From Saccharospirillaceae bacterium (GTDB lineage Bacteria > Pseudomonadota > Gammaproteobacteria > Pseudomonadales > Oceanobacteraceae), in NCBI GenBank assembly GCA_021208685.1, contig JAJOJJ010000036.1:62001-126000 (forward strand): 64,000 nt of DNA, written 5' to 3'. Positions 8,777 through 18,636 of the stretch are shown here, piece by piece. A program made the position numbers and the translations under genes. Position 1 is the stretch's first letter, and every line of letters starts with the position of its first letter. Under the pieces are notes generated by a model. The model searched no databases and had not been told where the DNA came from. It saw nothing but the letters and a program-made list of their open reading frames with translations.

Positions 8777-10001
8777 TTAACGACCGGTTGCCACGCGGCT
8801 GAGATCCCAGATCGGCAGGAAAACCCCCAACGCCAGAACCAACACCATGACACCCAGAAACACCAGCAGGATGGGTTCAATGGCATCCGCCAGCCGCTTC
8901 AGGTCGTAATCAATTTCCTGCTCATAAAAATCAGCCACTTCGTCCAGCAGACTGTCAATTGCACCGGTTTCTTCCCCCACAGACATCATCTGCAGGACCA
9001 GCGGTGTAAACAGGCCGGTCGCAACCGCGGTGTTGGTCAGCCGGTCACCACGCTCAATACCCTGCTGCATGCTTTTTACGGCAGCCCCGATGAAACGATT
9101 ACCGACGCTGTCAGCGACAATCGAGAGTCCCTGTAAAATAGGCACACCGGCGGCCATCAGCATGGCGAAAGAACGGGAAAATCGCGCCAAAGCAATGCGC
9201 TCAAAGATGCCCCCCAGGATTGGCATCTTCAGTTTTTCTTATCCCAGAACAGTGCCCCCTGCGGGGTTTTTATGTAATGCCTGAAGGCAAAAAAGGAAGC
9301 GCTCAGCATCACCAGCAAAAACGGCCAGTTATTTTGCATAAATGCCGATGTTCCCATCAAAACCTGAGTTGCCCAGGGCAACTCAGCCCCCAGGTTATTA
9401 AACACATTGCTGAAGCTGGGAATAACAAACAGGGTAATCACCACCATGGCAATACTGATACTGCCGACCACCATGGAGGGATAACGCAGCGCGGCTTTAA
9501 TCCGCTTACGGGTTTCGCGCTCCATTTCCAGATGAGTAATCAGTTTGAGTAAGGCATCCGATAAATGACCTGTGGTTTCACCGATGTGTATCATGCTGAT
9601 GAATATTGGTGAAAAATATTGCGGAAACTGGCGGAATGCAGTCACCAGATCCGATCCGGATATCAGCGAATTTTTAATCCCGTTCAGCGTTTTCCTGATG
9701 GCCACATTGACCGATGACTCCGCCAGACCGGTTAATGCGCGAATAATAGGAACACCGGCTTTGGTCAGCGAGTAAAGTTGCCGGGTCAGCAGAATTAACT
9801 CATCAGCACTGATACGCTCACGCGACCAGAGTGTGATGCTGAGCAGGGATGACGGCGGTGCTTCGCGGGCTTCATCCAGTGCCAGAACAATGATCTGCTG
9901 CTGTTGTAACTGCTCCAGTGCCGAGTGACTGCTGCCAGCACTGATCACCCCATCAACACGTTGCCCGCGCGGTCCCGGCCACGGTAAATAAACTCAGCCA
10001 T
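8777..10001 (-). pseudogene. mshG: MSHA platform protein MshG (GspF/PilC family), two one-base frameshifts
   Basis: Inner-membrane platform protein that couples the MshE ATPase to pilus assembly. Three fragments in different frames together make one full-length protein of about 408 aa. Fragment 1 starts at the ATG at 10001, overlapping the mshE stop, and reads MAEFIYRGRDRAGNVLMG before a stop. Fragment 2 runs from VISAGSSHSALEQL to ALFWDKKN. Fragment 3 runs from KMPILGGIFERIALARFSRSF to the end. One extra base at the four-C run 9948-9951 and one at the five-T run 9233-9237 (plus strand) restore MGVIS and WDKKKLKMPILGG. Both GspF domains are otherwise intact, so this is either sequence error or a very recent lesion. 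Confidence 0.85.
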
Positions 10002-11715
10002 TAGCCAGGTCCTCATCCAGCGCCGCCGAGACACGGAAAACCTCTTCCAGAGACGTCACACCGGCACGGGCATAATCCAGAGCGCACAACGCCAATGAAC
10101 GGAATCCCCCCTGAGCCACAGCTTGCTCTGCAAAGCGCTGGGCATCATCGTGACGCAAAGCCGCTACCAGCTCCGGTGTCAGTTCCAGTAATTCGTAAAT
10201 ACCGATCCGGCCCTGATAACCGGTATTGTGGCAATGGTGGCAACCACGCCCACTGAGGTAATGCTGACCTGCTGCACCGGTCTCAAGTGACTCCAGCCAG
10301 GCATTTTCCTGGGCATCTATGACGTGCGGCTGCTGGCAATGGCTGCAGAGTTTTTTCACCAGCCGCTGAGCCACCACCGCCCGCAATGAAGACGCCACCA
10401 GATAGCGGTCAACCCCCATATCCATTAACCGGGCCACGGTTGAGACGGCATCGTTGGTATGCAGCGTCGACAACACCATATGGCCGGTCATGGCCGCACG
10501 CAGGCCAATCTCAGCGGTCTCGTGATCACGGATTTCACCGACCAGAACAATATCCGGGTCCTGACGTAACGCAGCGCGCAAGACCGTGGAAAATTCCAGC
10601 CCGACCTTAGTGTTTACCTGTACCTGATTTACCCGCGGCAGGCGGTATTCAATCGGGTCTTCTGCGGTAATTATCTTTTTCTCCGGTTGGTTCAGCACAC
10701 TGAGTGCCGCGTAAAGTGTTGTGGTTTTACCACTCCCGGTCGGCCCGGTTACCAGAATAAGGCCGTGGGGCCGCTGAATAAGATATTCAAACCGCTTTTG
10801 TAATCGCGGTGGCATACCCAGCGTTTCCATACGGAGTATTCCGGCACTTTGATCCAATAAGCGCATAACAACCGACTCACCAAACTGCACTGGCATCGTT
10901 GATACACGCACATCAATATTTTTATTGGAAACACGGATATTAAAACGCCCATCCTGCGGTAACCGCTTTTCTGATATATCCAGACCGGACATAATTTTCA
11001 GGCGCGACACCAGGGCGGAGGCAACACGCTTTTCTTTCATCACCTGCTCTTGCAGTTCACCGTCAACCCGCAGACGAATGCGCAGCTGATTTTCTTCCGG
11101 TTCGATATGAATATCGGATGCTTTAATCTGTACCGCATCTTCAAACAGGTTCTGCAGTAAACGTACAACCGGCGCTTCATTAACATCGGATGATTGCGCC
11201 ATCTGATCAATATCAAACTCACTGCCGCGTAATTCCCCCTCAAGCTCGCCGGCAATGGTCGCCATCTGCTCCTGACGACGATAAACGGTGTCCAGAATCG
11301 ACAATAATTCATATTCACGCACGAAGGCCGGAAATACCGGGCTTTTAAGAATCCGCTGTAAATCATCAATCACCATCAGATCGGTGGGGTCTGACATTCC
11401 CACCAGCAGCCCGTCTTTTTCTTCGGCCAGCACCAGACAACGATAGCGCCGGGCATGGGTTTCCGGCAGCCGTTGCACCAGATGATTGTTGATGCGGAAG
11501 CGGGCAAGATCAATAAAAGGGTAATTAAAGAACGTCGCCAGCGCGCGTAACAATTCATCTTCTTTGACGAAACCAAGATCGGTGATGGCACGCCCAAGCT
11601 TTTTGCCAGTTTTTTTCTGCTCAGCCAGAGCCTGCTGTAATTGTTCCCCGTTGATCAGTTGCTTTTCCAGCAGCAGATCACCAACACGAACCCGTTTACG
11701 ACTGAGAGCTTCCAT
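9994..11715 (-). CDS. mshE: MSHA pilus extension ATPase MshE
   Basis: Hexameric ATPase powering pilus extension (573 aa, usual length). The N-terminal MshEN region has two tandem motifs of the c-di-GMP-binding type (RVRVGDLLLEKQLI...QQALAEQ and KKLGRAITDLGFVKEDEL). The GspE/PilB core has Walker A GPTGSGKTTTLYAAL, Asp and His boxes (RLPQDGRFN, LSTLHTNDA), Walker B ILVGEIRD and a zinc-type cluster CSHCQQP plus GCHHCHNTGYQGR. This predicts pilus extension controlled by c-di-GMP. mshN ends just upstream and mshG overlaps its 3' end. Confidence 0.93.
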   Translation of the reverse strand: MEALSRKRVRVGDLLLEKQLINGEQLQQALAEQKKTGKKLGRAITDLGFVKEDELLRALATFFNYPFIDLARFRINNHLVQRLPETHARRYRCLVLAEEKDGLLVGMSDPTDLMVIDDLQRILKSPVFPAFVREYELLSILDTVYRRQEQMATIAGELEGELRGSEFDIDQMAQSSDVNEAPVVRLLQNLFEDAVQIKASDIHIEPEENQLRIRLRVDGELQEQVMKEKRVASALVSRLKIMSGLDISEKRLPQDGRFNIRVSNKNIDVRVSTMPVQFGESVVMRLLDQSAGILRMETLGMPPRLQKRFEYLIQRPHGLILVTGPTGSGKTTTLYAALSVLNQPEKKIITAEDPIEYRLPRVNQVQVNTKVGLEFSTVLRAALRQDPDIVLVGEIRDHETAEIGLRAAMTGHMVLSTLHTNDAVSTVARLMDMGVDRYLVASSLRAVVAQRLVKKLCSHCQQPHVIDAQENAWLESLETGAAGQHYLSGRGCHHCHNTGYQGRIGIYELLELTPELVAALRHDDAQRFAEQAVAQGGFRSLALCALDYARAGVTSLEEVFRVSAALDEDLANG

Positions 11716-11718
11716 AAC

Positions 11719-12789
11719 TTACCTTATATTCTTCAATGTTTGCTCAACCCAGCGCTGCTGGTCAGGTGTCAGGCGCTTCTGCTGATACAGACTTTCCAGA
11801 ACCCTGAGCGCCTGTTGCTCACGCCCGGCTGATTGCAGCGCCTGAGCCAGCGCCAGCGGCCAATTAACAATCTCCGGCTGCAATAAAATCAGCTGCTGAT
11901 ACACGCGGACAGCGTCATCAAACTGCCCCAGCATATGCAACCCCGGCGCGGCAACAGCCAGCCAGTAAGGATGAACAATGGCGGTATTTTGGTTGTATAA
12001 CTGTAAGAACTGCTGGTCTTCTTTAAGCTCCCAGAAAATCCGTAATTTAATGGCCAGATAGTCATCACGTACATCCAGAGCCAACGCCTGATCAACCGCC
12101 GACAGTGCTTGTGAAAAATTCTTTTCCGCCATGTAAGTGCTGGCCTGGAGATAATACTGCTGCGCTTTATGACCGCTGGGCACAACCGATAAACGGCGGT
12201 CAGCGACAGAATCCCCCGCAGCGGATGGCGTATCGGCGGATGTTGCCGGGGTCGCAAGAGCGGATTTATTTTCCTGCGTTTCAGGCCCTGCGCGGAGCAA
12301 TCGTATTTCTTCCGATTCTGCAGCAATACGATCAGGCACCGCAGCGGAATGTATCGGGACAGAATCAACAGAAACAGAATCAACAGAAACAGAGGGAACA
12401 CCATCCGCAGCGATGCCTGACGGATGGCTGACGACCATATCAGAAACCCAAGGTATTCCGGCCTGAGCCGTCACAGATTCTTGATGTTCCAATACGCTGC
12501 CATCATGCCCGGCACTCACCGTCTGTGTGTGCTCTGCAACAGATTCCGACGGATTATTCAGTGAAAAATACAGCAGGGCGGGCAGCACCATCAGCAGCAA
12601 AAAAACGGTATAGAATGTTCTCCGGCTGACATCAGCAGGAACAATAAATCCTGATTTTTCCGATCCCGAACAGGCCATTGCAGCAGCAGGCGCAGCATCA
12701 TCCTGATTCATTTGCAGACGATGGGGTAATACCGGCTTCGCGGCGTCACGCTGATCAATATCCTGCAATACCTGATGCAGCAGGCTCAT
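11719..12789 (-). CDS. mshN: MSHA biogenesis protein MshN (TPR protein)
   Basis: Inner-membrane protein of 356 aa. The start MSLLHQVLQDIDQRDA is the family signature and its ATG overlaps the mshM stop (ATGA). One membrane helix lies at about residues 55-75 (FYTVFLLLMVLPALLYFSL). A long low-complexity linker follows, with a short tandem VDSVSVDSVPIHS stretch, and the C-terminal third carries TPR-like helices (AEKNFSQALSAVDQALALD and others). It is thought to support pilus assembly; the exact function is not known. Confidence 0.85.
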   Translation of the reverse strand: MSLLHQVLQDIDQRDAAKPVLPHRLQMNQDDAAPAAAMACSGSEKSGFIVPADVSRRTFYTVFLLLMVLPALLYFSLNNPSESVAEHTQTVSAGHDGSVLEHQESVTAQAGIPWVSDMVVSHPSGIAADGVPSVSVDSVSVDSVPIHSAAVPDRIAAESEEIRLLRAGPETQENKSALATPATSADTPSAAGDSVADRRLSVVPSGHKAQQYYLQASTYMAEKNFSQALSAVDQALALDVRDDYLAIKLRIFWELKEDQQFLQLYNQNTAIVHPYWLAVAAPGLHMLGQFDDAVRVYQQLILLQPEIVNWPLALAQALQSAGREQQALRVLESLYQQKRLTPDQQRWVEQTLKNIR

Positions 12790-13694
12790 ATCAGCACCAG
12801 AATCACAGCAGCACAAAGGCTAGAAATACGCAGCCAAGACCAGTCCGGCAGCAAAGGATAAGCACCTTCGGTATCGGCAACCGCTTTTGCAACATGGCGC
12901 GCTTCCAGTGTATGACTGCCGCAGCCATAGCCCACCAGCAGGGTTTTAGCCGCCAGAATATTCACCAGCCGCGGAATGCCCCGACTGGCCTGCCATAAAT
13001 ACTCCAGCGCGGAAGACTGAAACAATGGCATTCCGCGATACCCGGCAATACACAAACGCTGCTGCAGATACACCGCCAGTGCTTCGCTGTTATTTAATGG
13101 TCGCAGGTCAGCACTGTACGTAATACGCTGCAATAATTGGCGAAAACGGGATGTTGCCAGCGTATGATTCAATTCGGGTTGACCGAATAACACAATCTGC
13201 ACCAGCTTTTGCCGTTCAGTTTCCAGATTGGAAATTAACCGCAACGCTTCCAGTGTATCGTCCGGCATGCATTGCGCTTCGTCGATAATCAGTACCACCG
13301 GTTGCCCGGCCAGAGCAAACTGCAGCAAACAGTGCTGAATATCTTCCTGAATCTGAAGGTCACTTTTGTCCTCACCCGGCAATGCCAGTTCACGGGCAAC
13401 CGCACGCCACAGACCGGCAGCCGTTAACGCCGGATTAGGAATATAGGCACAGCGCACGCCATCGCGGGCCAGCGTATTCAGTAAGCGCCGGCACAATAAG
13501 GTTTTGCCGGTGCCAACCTCACCGGTAATTTTGATAAACCCTTCACCGGACGTCAGCGCAAACACTAACAGTTCAAATGCCTGCTGCTGACAGGGCAACT
13601 CGACATAAAAATCGGTATTGGGCGTGAGACCAAACGGCGCTTGCTGAAATCCGTAAAATTGTTCACAGGCCTGGCCCAGCTGAGTCATCTGCAC
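12786..13694 (-). CDS. mshM: MSHA biogenesis ATPase MshM (ExeA-like)
   Basis: AAA+ ATPase of the ExeA/GspA type (302 aa). It has the ExeA-like N-terminus FYGFQQAPFGLTPNTDFYVELP, Walker A GEVGTGKTLLCRRLL, Walker B VVLIIDEAQ and sensor region RLISNLETERQKLVQIVLFGQPEL. A C-terminal hydrophobic segment (SLCAAVILVLI) may anchor it in the membrane. In related systems such proteins help place the secretin in the peptidoglycan layer. It follows mshL by 2 bp. Confidence 0.9.
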   Translation of the reverse strand: MQMTQLGQACEQFYGFQQAPFGLTPNTDFYVELPCQQQAFELLVFALTSGEGFIKITGEVGTGKTLLCRRLLNTLARDGVRCAYIPNPALTAAGLWRAVARELALPGEDKSDLQIQEDIQHCLLQFALAGQPVVLIIDEAQCMPDDTLEALRLISNLETERQKLVQIVLFGQPELNHTLATSRFRQLLQRITYSADLRPLNNSEALAVYLQQRLCIAGYRGMPLFQSSALEYLWQASRGIPRLVNILAAKTLLVGYGCGSHTLEARHVAKAVADTEGAYPLLPDWSWLRISSLCAAVILVLI

Positions 13695-13696
13695 GA

Positions 13697-15307
13697 CTAC
13701 CTCCGGGCCGGCATCAGCCGCGAATAGCGCTGATTCAGCTCGTCAATCTGTTCAGGCGTCAGTGCCGAATCAACAACTCTGGGTTGTATCAGAATCACCA
13801 ATTCACTCTGTACGATGTCTTCCCGGGTCTGACGGAAAAACCATCCTAACAGCGGAATATTCCCCAGCCAGGGGACACTGGCATCCGTGCGTACTTTGCG
13901 GTTCTGCATCAGGCCGCCAATCACCACGACCTGACCGGAGCGGGCGCGGACAATAGAGTCGGTTTCACGCACGGTGCTGTACGCCAGTGGCAGAGTGTAA
14001 TCGTCATTATTCAGCTGAACGGTTTTTACTTTTTCTTCCACTTCGGTCACGGTCGGATGAACGTGAAGTATAACCTCCTGGTCCGAGCCAATCTGCGGTG
14101 TAACATCCAGTGCAATACCAGAGAAAAACGGCGTTAATTCAATATCCGGTGTATTGGCACTGCCGGTTGTGGTTGAGGTGGTTGTATTGCTGACATTGGT
14201 AACAAAAAATTCATCGGAACCGACTTTGATCACCGCCTTCTGGTTATTAACGGTGGCAATTCGCGGGCTGGATAAAACTTTTACTTCCCCCTGGGTTTGT
14301 AATAACTGCAGGGCGGCAGTAAAGTCGGTTGCCGTAATATTCAGAGAAAATATACCGTCAATTAAATCCGGATTGGTTAATGCGGTCGCCGACTGAGTAG
14401 CATCGTAGGTATAGCGGCTTCCCTGCTTACCAAACGCTCCCCAGTCAATACCCGACTGAAAGCCATCACTCAGGGTTACTTCAATAATTTTTGCTTCAAT
14501 CAATACCTGTTTCTGTACACTCAGCTCGGCTTTTTCCAGATAGCGGGCTATATGATTAAGTGTCCCCGGCAACGCTTTAACCACCACAATACCGGCATGC
14601 GCATCCACCACCACCTGAGCATCACCTTCCTGTGACAACATCAGCTGCAGAGTGCCTTTTAATCCTTGCCAGAAATCGGTATTGGATTCCGTACCCACTT
14701 CGCTGCTGTTAATGGTTTGCGAGCTGCTGCCGGACGTTGTGGTGTTGGTCTGGGTGCTGCTCTGACGCGAGTCGGTCGAGGTAACCTGACCACTGCTGAC
14801 GTGCATTCCGGAACGGCCGGAACGTTTTACGTTGAGATAATTGATCGGAAAAATACGGGTCTGCTGGCGGCGCGGAAGAATCTGAATACCATAGGCTGAT
14901 TGCACAAAATCAAAGCCATAAATATCACGCACGGCCTGCAGGGTTTCCAGCAGCGTCACCTTTTTTAAATTCAGGGTAATTTCGCCACTGACTTCCGGGT
15001 GCACCACCAGGTTATACCCGGTGCCATCGACCAGACTGTTAAAAAATGCCGTTGCAGGCGTACTGTCAGCGACAACATCAAAATGCTCGGCGGGCGCCAG
15101 CGGCTGCTGATCCAGCGGTGGCAGCAACTGCTGCAGATCCAGACCAGGCTGCACCGGATCAGCCGCTGCCTGCAGCAACGGTTCATCGCTTTCTTTTTCC
15201 GTTTGGGGAGAAAGCGTTGCACATCCGCTTAACAGCACCACTAAAAAGAAGCTCAGCAGGCGCTTAAGTTGAAACGGTGCAGCACAGCGAAAAATGACAA
15301 CCGTCAA
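13697..15307 (-). CDS. mshL: MSHA outer-membrane secretin MshL
   Basis: Outer-membrane secretin forming the pilus exit pore (536 aa). The signal peptide ends in the lipobox LLSGC, so it is probably a lipoprotein. A short STN/N0-like domain follows (ITLNLKKVTLLETLQAV), then a Ser/Thr-rich linker around SRQSSTQTNTTTSGSSS and the secretin core with VIGGLMQNRKVRTDASVPWLGNIPLLGWFF near the C-terminus. The only start that keeps the signal peptide is the TTG at 15307; no in-frame ATG is available. Confidence 0.92.
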   Translation of the reverse strand: MTVVIFRCAAPFQLKRLLSFFLVVLLSGCATLSPQTEKESDEPLLQAAADPVQPGLDLQQLLPPLDQQPLAPAEHFDVVADSTPATAFFNSLVDGTGYNLVVHPEVSGEITLNLKKVTLLETLQAVRDIYGFDFVQSAYGIQILPRRQQTRIFPINYLNVKRSGRSGMHVSSGQVTSTDSRQSSTQTNTTTSGSSSQTINSSEVGTESNTDFWQGLKGTLQLMLSQEGDAQVVVDAHAGIVVVKALPGTLNHIARYLEKAELSVQKQVLIEAKIIEVTLSDGFQSGIDWGAFGKQGSRYTYDATQSATALTNPDLIDGIFSLNITATDFTAALQLLQTQGEVKVLSSPRIATVNNQKAVIKVGSDEFFVTNVSNTTTSTTTGSANTPDIELTPFFSGIALDVTPQIGSDQEVILHVHPTVTEVEEKVKTVQLNNDDYTLPLAYSTVRETDSIVRARSGQVVVIGGLMQNRKVRTDASVPWLGNIPLLGWFFRQTREDIVQSELVILIQPRVVDSALTPEQIDELNQRYSRLMPARR

Positions 15308-15316
15308 AATAAATAC

Positions 15317-15712
15317 CTATTCAGAAATACGTCGGGTATGAGTAAGTAAAGACAATTCGTGATGCTTTTGCCGGATTTTCACAACAATACGATCAGAATA
15401 AATGGCGATAACCTCAGCGCCATCAACCTGATCACCGGTACGCACAAGCTGATTATTAATCACCGCACGATTACCGCTGCTGCGGATCAGAATTTGCTGA
15501 ACCACGATGGGCACTTGCGGCGCGGCAATAGGGTCTGGGGAGGCGTGCAACCAGGGCGGCGGCTGGGTCGGGTCAGCGGCAAACACCACCGCGGCGCTGT
15601 GCAACAGTAAGCCAGACAGCAACACCAGCGGGCTGGTCAAGGTGCGCACCGGCGCAGAGTACGTGACAGACCGGCGCGATCTGACGCAGATCCCAACGAC
15701 ATCATCAGCCAC
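15317..15712 (-). CDS. mshK: MSHA biogenesis protein MshK
   Basis: Small periplasmic protein (131 aa from the GTG at 15712, which overlaps the mshJ end). A hydrophobic signal (TSPLVLLSGLLLHSAAVVFA) lies near residues 25-45 and precedes DPTQPP, a motif usual just after the signal in MshK/PilP-like proteins. The body (VQQILIRSSGNRAVINNQLV and GDQVDGAEVIAI) fits the short SctI/PilP-like fold that docks to the secretin. A second GTG at 15649 would give a shorter, more normal signal peptide and may be the true start. Confidence 0.78.
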   Translation of the reverse strand: MADDVVGICVRSRRSVTYSAPVRTLTSPLVLLSGLLLHSAAVVFAADPTQPPPWLHASPDPIAAPQVPIVVQQILIRSSGNRAVINNQLVRTGDQVDGAEVIAIYSDRIVVKIRQKHHELSLLTHTRRISE

Positions 15713-16394
15713 CCAAAACCTCCTCGCGCATGCTCAGGGTGTATACCTCCAGCGTCAGCTCGCCCTGAGGATGCTGCACAATCTGAAAATCCAGCGCCCG
15801 CCAGAACAAGCGCCATGGCATGGCATCAAGCCGCTGCAGGTAGGCGAGTAATCCGTCGTAGCTGGCATCCAGAGTCAGCCGTAAGCCATGACTGTACAGC
15901 TGCACATCGGCAAATTCTTCGCCCAGCCCCAGACGCTGCGGTGGCAGATTAACCAGACTTTTCACTTGCAGACGTTTGTCCTGCTGCAGCATCTGCTCCA
16001 GCAATGGCAGCATTTGTGCCGGAGAAACCAGAGCATCGGTCAGCGAGGCAATACGCTGGTTCATCTGGGTCTGTTGCCCCTGCAAAACCGCCAGCTCATC
16101 CCGCAATGGCTGGTTAGGATCATTGAGACCCTGCTGACGCAACTGCTCCAGCTGATCCTGTAACCGCTGCTGTTGTTCTTGCTGGCTGATGATTGTCTGC
16201 TGCAATGTCACAGTGCGGTGCCACAGCGGTTGCACCAACAGCAACATCAACAAGGCCACAACCGCAGCGTGAAGAATAACCTGCAGCCACCGCTGCTCAC
16301 GCGGACGCAGAGTGCTGTAAGCACTGATCGCCTTTTGCGCCAGCGGGTGACGCCACCACAATGAGGGGTGATATTTAGGTTTCAATCCGCTCAT
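15705..16394 (-). CDS. mshJ: MSHA biogenesis protein MshJ (PilO/GspM-like)
   Basis: Inner-membrane assembly protein (229 aa). It has one membrane helix at about 40-60 (VILHAAVVALLMLLLVQPL), then a Gln-rich coiled coil (about 62-110) and a C-terminal ferredoxin-like domain. The segment LPPQRLGLGEEFADVQLYSHGLRLTLDASYDGLLAYLQRLDAMPW is typical of MshJ. It overlaps its neighbours by a few bases on both sides, consistent with one transcript. Confidence 0.85.
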   Translation of the reverse strand: MSGLKPKYHPSLWWRHPLAQKAISAYSTLRPREQRWLQVILHAAVVALLMLLLVQPLWHRTVTLQQTIISQQEQQQRLQDQLEQLRQQGLNDPNQPLRDELAVLQGQQTQMNQRIASLTDALVSPAQMLPLLEQMLQQDKRLQVKSLVNLPPQRLGLGEEFADVQLYSHGLRLTLDASYDGLLAYLQRLDAMPWRLFWRALDFQIVQHPQGELTLEVYTLSMREEVLGG

Positions 16395-17062
16395 AACCGC
16401 CCTCCGCTTCTGGCCGGATTCAGCTCAGAATCGGGTCCGGTAAGGGCTGATGCATCCGCCGCAACGGCTTCAGTATCCAGCACAAAACTCAGCCAGCGTT
16501 CGCCGGTGCGCTGCACATCAATCTGTCGGAAAGATTTGCCGCTGTAAGCACTGCGCTGTAACAGCGCGGAGACATAGCCTGATAACCTGGCCGGATCATC
16601 AACAAAGCCCAGCAGGCGCACATGCTGTCCGGCATCGCGCAGAGAAAATCCCTGCAACCAGATACCAGTGACCGGCTGTTCGCCCAGCTGTGCAATCAAC
16701 GGCGTCAATGACTGGCTTTGCTGTAAATGTTCACGGCTCAGATAGAGTAAAATTTTCTGACTGTTGGACAATTGCCGCCGGGCGGCTTCAACCTGTTGCT
16801 GTAAGCCGCTGTCCACCACCAGAGGAGGACGACGTGCCATCTCATGCTCCAGCTGCAGCGTCAGACGTTGCGTTAATTGCTCCGCCTGCTGTTCCGTATT
16901 CCACAACCATTGGCGGTAAGCCAATACCATCAAACCGACACACAGCATCAACAACACGCTCAGCAGTAATTGCCACAATAATCGGCGGATAGGTTGCGGC
17001 AATACCGGTGGACGGAATTCTTCGAGGTAAAAGTTAATCCGCTGCTGAATCTGCCAGGTCAT
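16391..17062 (-). CDS. PilN-like MSHA assembly protein (MshI2)
   Basis: A 223 aa inner-membrane protein in the position of the second MshI product. The start MTWQIQQRINFYLEEFRPP resembles the PilN N-terminus that binds the PilM-like partner. One membrane helix follows (LLLSVLLMLCVGLMVLAYR, about 30-50), then a coiled coil and a small C-terminal domain (GIWLQGFSLRDAGQHVRLLGFVDDP) of the Fimbrial_PilN type. It probably forms a PilM/N/O-like platform with MshI and MshJ. Confidence 0.78.
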   Translation of the reverse strand: MTWQIQQRINFYLEEFRPPVLPQPIRRLLWQLLLSVLLMLCVGLMVLAYRQWLWNTEQQAEQLTQRLTLQLEHEMARRPPLVVDSGLQQQVEAARRQLSNSQKILLYLSREHLQQSQSLTPLIAQLGEQPVTGIWLQGFSLRDAGQHVRLLGFVDDPARLSGYVSALLQRSAYSGKSFRQIDVQRTGERWLSFVLDTEAVAADASALTGPDSELNPARSGGRL

Positions 17063-18027
17063 CAGGCCACCTTTCCGCTGACGGTGAATTCCGGGGCTTC
17101 ATGCTCGAAAGAGAGTGCATTACCCAACGCAACCGCGAGTGAAGCGGTCAGTGTTTCCTGGCTGCGATTGCCACAAAAGGACTCCAGCAACAGACTGCGC
17201 ACCGGAATATTCACGCTGCGTTCCAGCGCCGGTAACAACCCGCTGACATCGGTATCATCCGGAACCAGAACCCAAAGCTGACCAACGATACCCATCCCCA
17301 GCTGACTGTCGAAATAATCCAGCGAGCGCTGAATATCCAGTGCCAGAGCATCAATGCGACTGTCCGTTTCAAGGCTTAGCTCCCCCTCACTGACAGACGC
17401 CACGCCAAGCGCATGAGTACCGATATTCAGTCGCCGGGAAAGATACAGACCGCCATCGCGGTAGAGATAAATCATGCCGTCGTCGGCATCCAGCCGCAGC
17501 ACCCCCACCGCCGTTTCCGGCTCGACCTGAGCAACCAGATGCAACAGACTGAGTTCAGGAATCGTGATGCTGTGCAACGCTAACTGCTGCTGCTTGCACC
17601 ACCGCACAAGTTCTTTGATGCGGCGGTGATCAATCACTGCCGCAAACGCCATATCCAACCGTCGGCGATAGGCATCCGCCGGCAGACGAAAACCCTGAAT
17701 GACTTTTTGCTCTCCCCCTTGAGGCAGCAGATCACGCATACGGAAACGCAGCGCATCGCCCAGCTCTTCATCACTGACCGCCGGGGCTTCCAGCAAATGC
17801 AATTCATAATCGAGGGTATCCAGCGATAACACCGTGACGACATCCGTCAGCGCATGCTGACGGAGCCAGGTGGCCAACCCGTCCAGACCGTTTTCACCGG
17901 ATTGCGGACGATAGCAATCGCTCACAACCCCGGCTTCACGCAACACCGCAAAGCCCCTGCCCTGATGCAATTCGATGCCCAGACAGCGGGAATCCTGAAG
18001 GGATTGTTTTTGCCACGGCCAGCGCAT
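17062..18027 (-). CDS. mshI: MSHA biogenesis protein MshI (PilM-like)
   Basis: Cytoplasmic actin-fold protein related to PilM (321 aa). It has LGIELHQGRGFAVL at the start of the fold, the conserved FRMRDLLPQGGEQKVIQGF region and SLDYFDSQLGMG near the C-terminus. The ATG at 18027 sits 5-9 bases after AGAGG and is preferred over the GTG at 18033. It is the first gene of the cluster in this window; mshH is not next to it, since the divergent trmL lies 130 bp away. Confidence 0.85.
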   Translation of the reverse strand: MRWPWQKQSLQDSRCLGIELHQGRGFAVLREAGVVSDCYRPQSGENGLDGLATWLRQHALTDVVTVLSLDTLDYELHLLEAPAVSDEELGDALRFRMRDLLPQGGEQKVIQGFRLPADAYRRRLDMAFAAVIDHRRIKELVRWCKQQQLALHSITIPELSLLHLVAQVEPETAVGVLRLDADDGMIYLYRDGGLYLSRRLNIGTHALGVASVSEGELSLETDSRIDALALDIQRSLDYFDSQLGMGIVGQLWVLVPDDTDVSGLLPALERSVNIPVRSLLLESFCGNRSQETLTASLAVALGNALSFEHEAPEFTVSGKVA

Positions 18028-18100
18028 GACCACCTCTTTAAAACCAAATCATCTAAAGAAAGTGTAGACCATGATTCTGGCGCAGGATGGCCAATGTCAG

Positions 18101-18129
18101 TATTCAGCCAGAGTCTGGCCACCTATAAT
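18101..18129 (+). promoter_or_regulatory. Probable sigma-70 promoter of trmL
   Basis: A perfect -10 hexamer TATAAT lies at 18124-18129, 27 bp before the trmL ATG. The -35 at the right distance (TATTCA, 18101) is weak. The same 120 bp region must also carry the promoter for the msh operon on the other strand. Confidence 0.5.
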
Positions 18130-18155
18130 GCCCGCCTGCTTTTAAGGCCTGAATT

Positions 18156-18620
18156 ATGTTCAATATCGTTCTGTTCGAACCCGAAATTCCGCCCAATACC
18201 GGCAACATCATCCGCCTCTGCGCCAATACCGGCTGCCGCCTGCACCTGATTGAACCTCTCGGCTTCAATATGGAAGAAAAAAGTCTGCGCCGCGCCGGAC
18301 TGGATTACAGCGAATGGGCCAGCGTCAACATTCACCCCGGTTATGCCGCGTTTCTCGAAGCCGAACAGCCGCAGCGTCTGTTTGCACTGACCACCAAAGG
18401 CCGCCGCACCCACTCCGATGTAGCCTTCAGCGCCCATGATTATCTGATGTTTGGCCCGGAAACCCGTGGCTTACCGGAAGACGTACGCATGAGCCTGCCG
18501 TTTGAACACTGGCTGCGACTGCCGATGATGCCTGACAGCCGCAGCATGAATCTGTCCAATGCGGTGGCGGTGATGGTTTATGAAGCCTGGCGGCAACTTG
18601 GGTATACTGGCGGCTCCTGA
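18156..18620 (+). CDS. trmL: tRNA (cytidine/uridine-34 2'-O)-methyltransferase TrmL
   Basis: SPOUT-class methyltransferase that methylates the wobble ribose of tRNA-Leu isoacceptors using SAM. At 154 aa it has the size of a minimal SpoU protein. Visible motifs are [18 protein letters not shown], the SAM-knot segment [14 protein letters not shown] and the C-terminal [19 protein letters not shown]. It is divergent from the msh operon. Confidence 0.95.
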   Translation: MFNIVLFEPEIPPNTGNIIRLCANTGCRLHLIEPLGFNMEEKSLRRAGLDYSEWASVNIHPGYAAFLEAEQPQRLFALTTKGRRTHSDVAFSAHDYLMFGPETRGLPEDVRMSLPFEHWLRLPMMPDSRSMNLSNAVAVMVYEAWRQLGYTGGS

Positions 18621-18636
18621 TTCAGGGAGTACCGCG

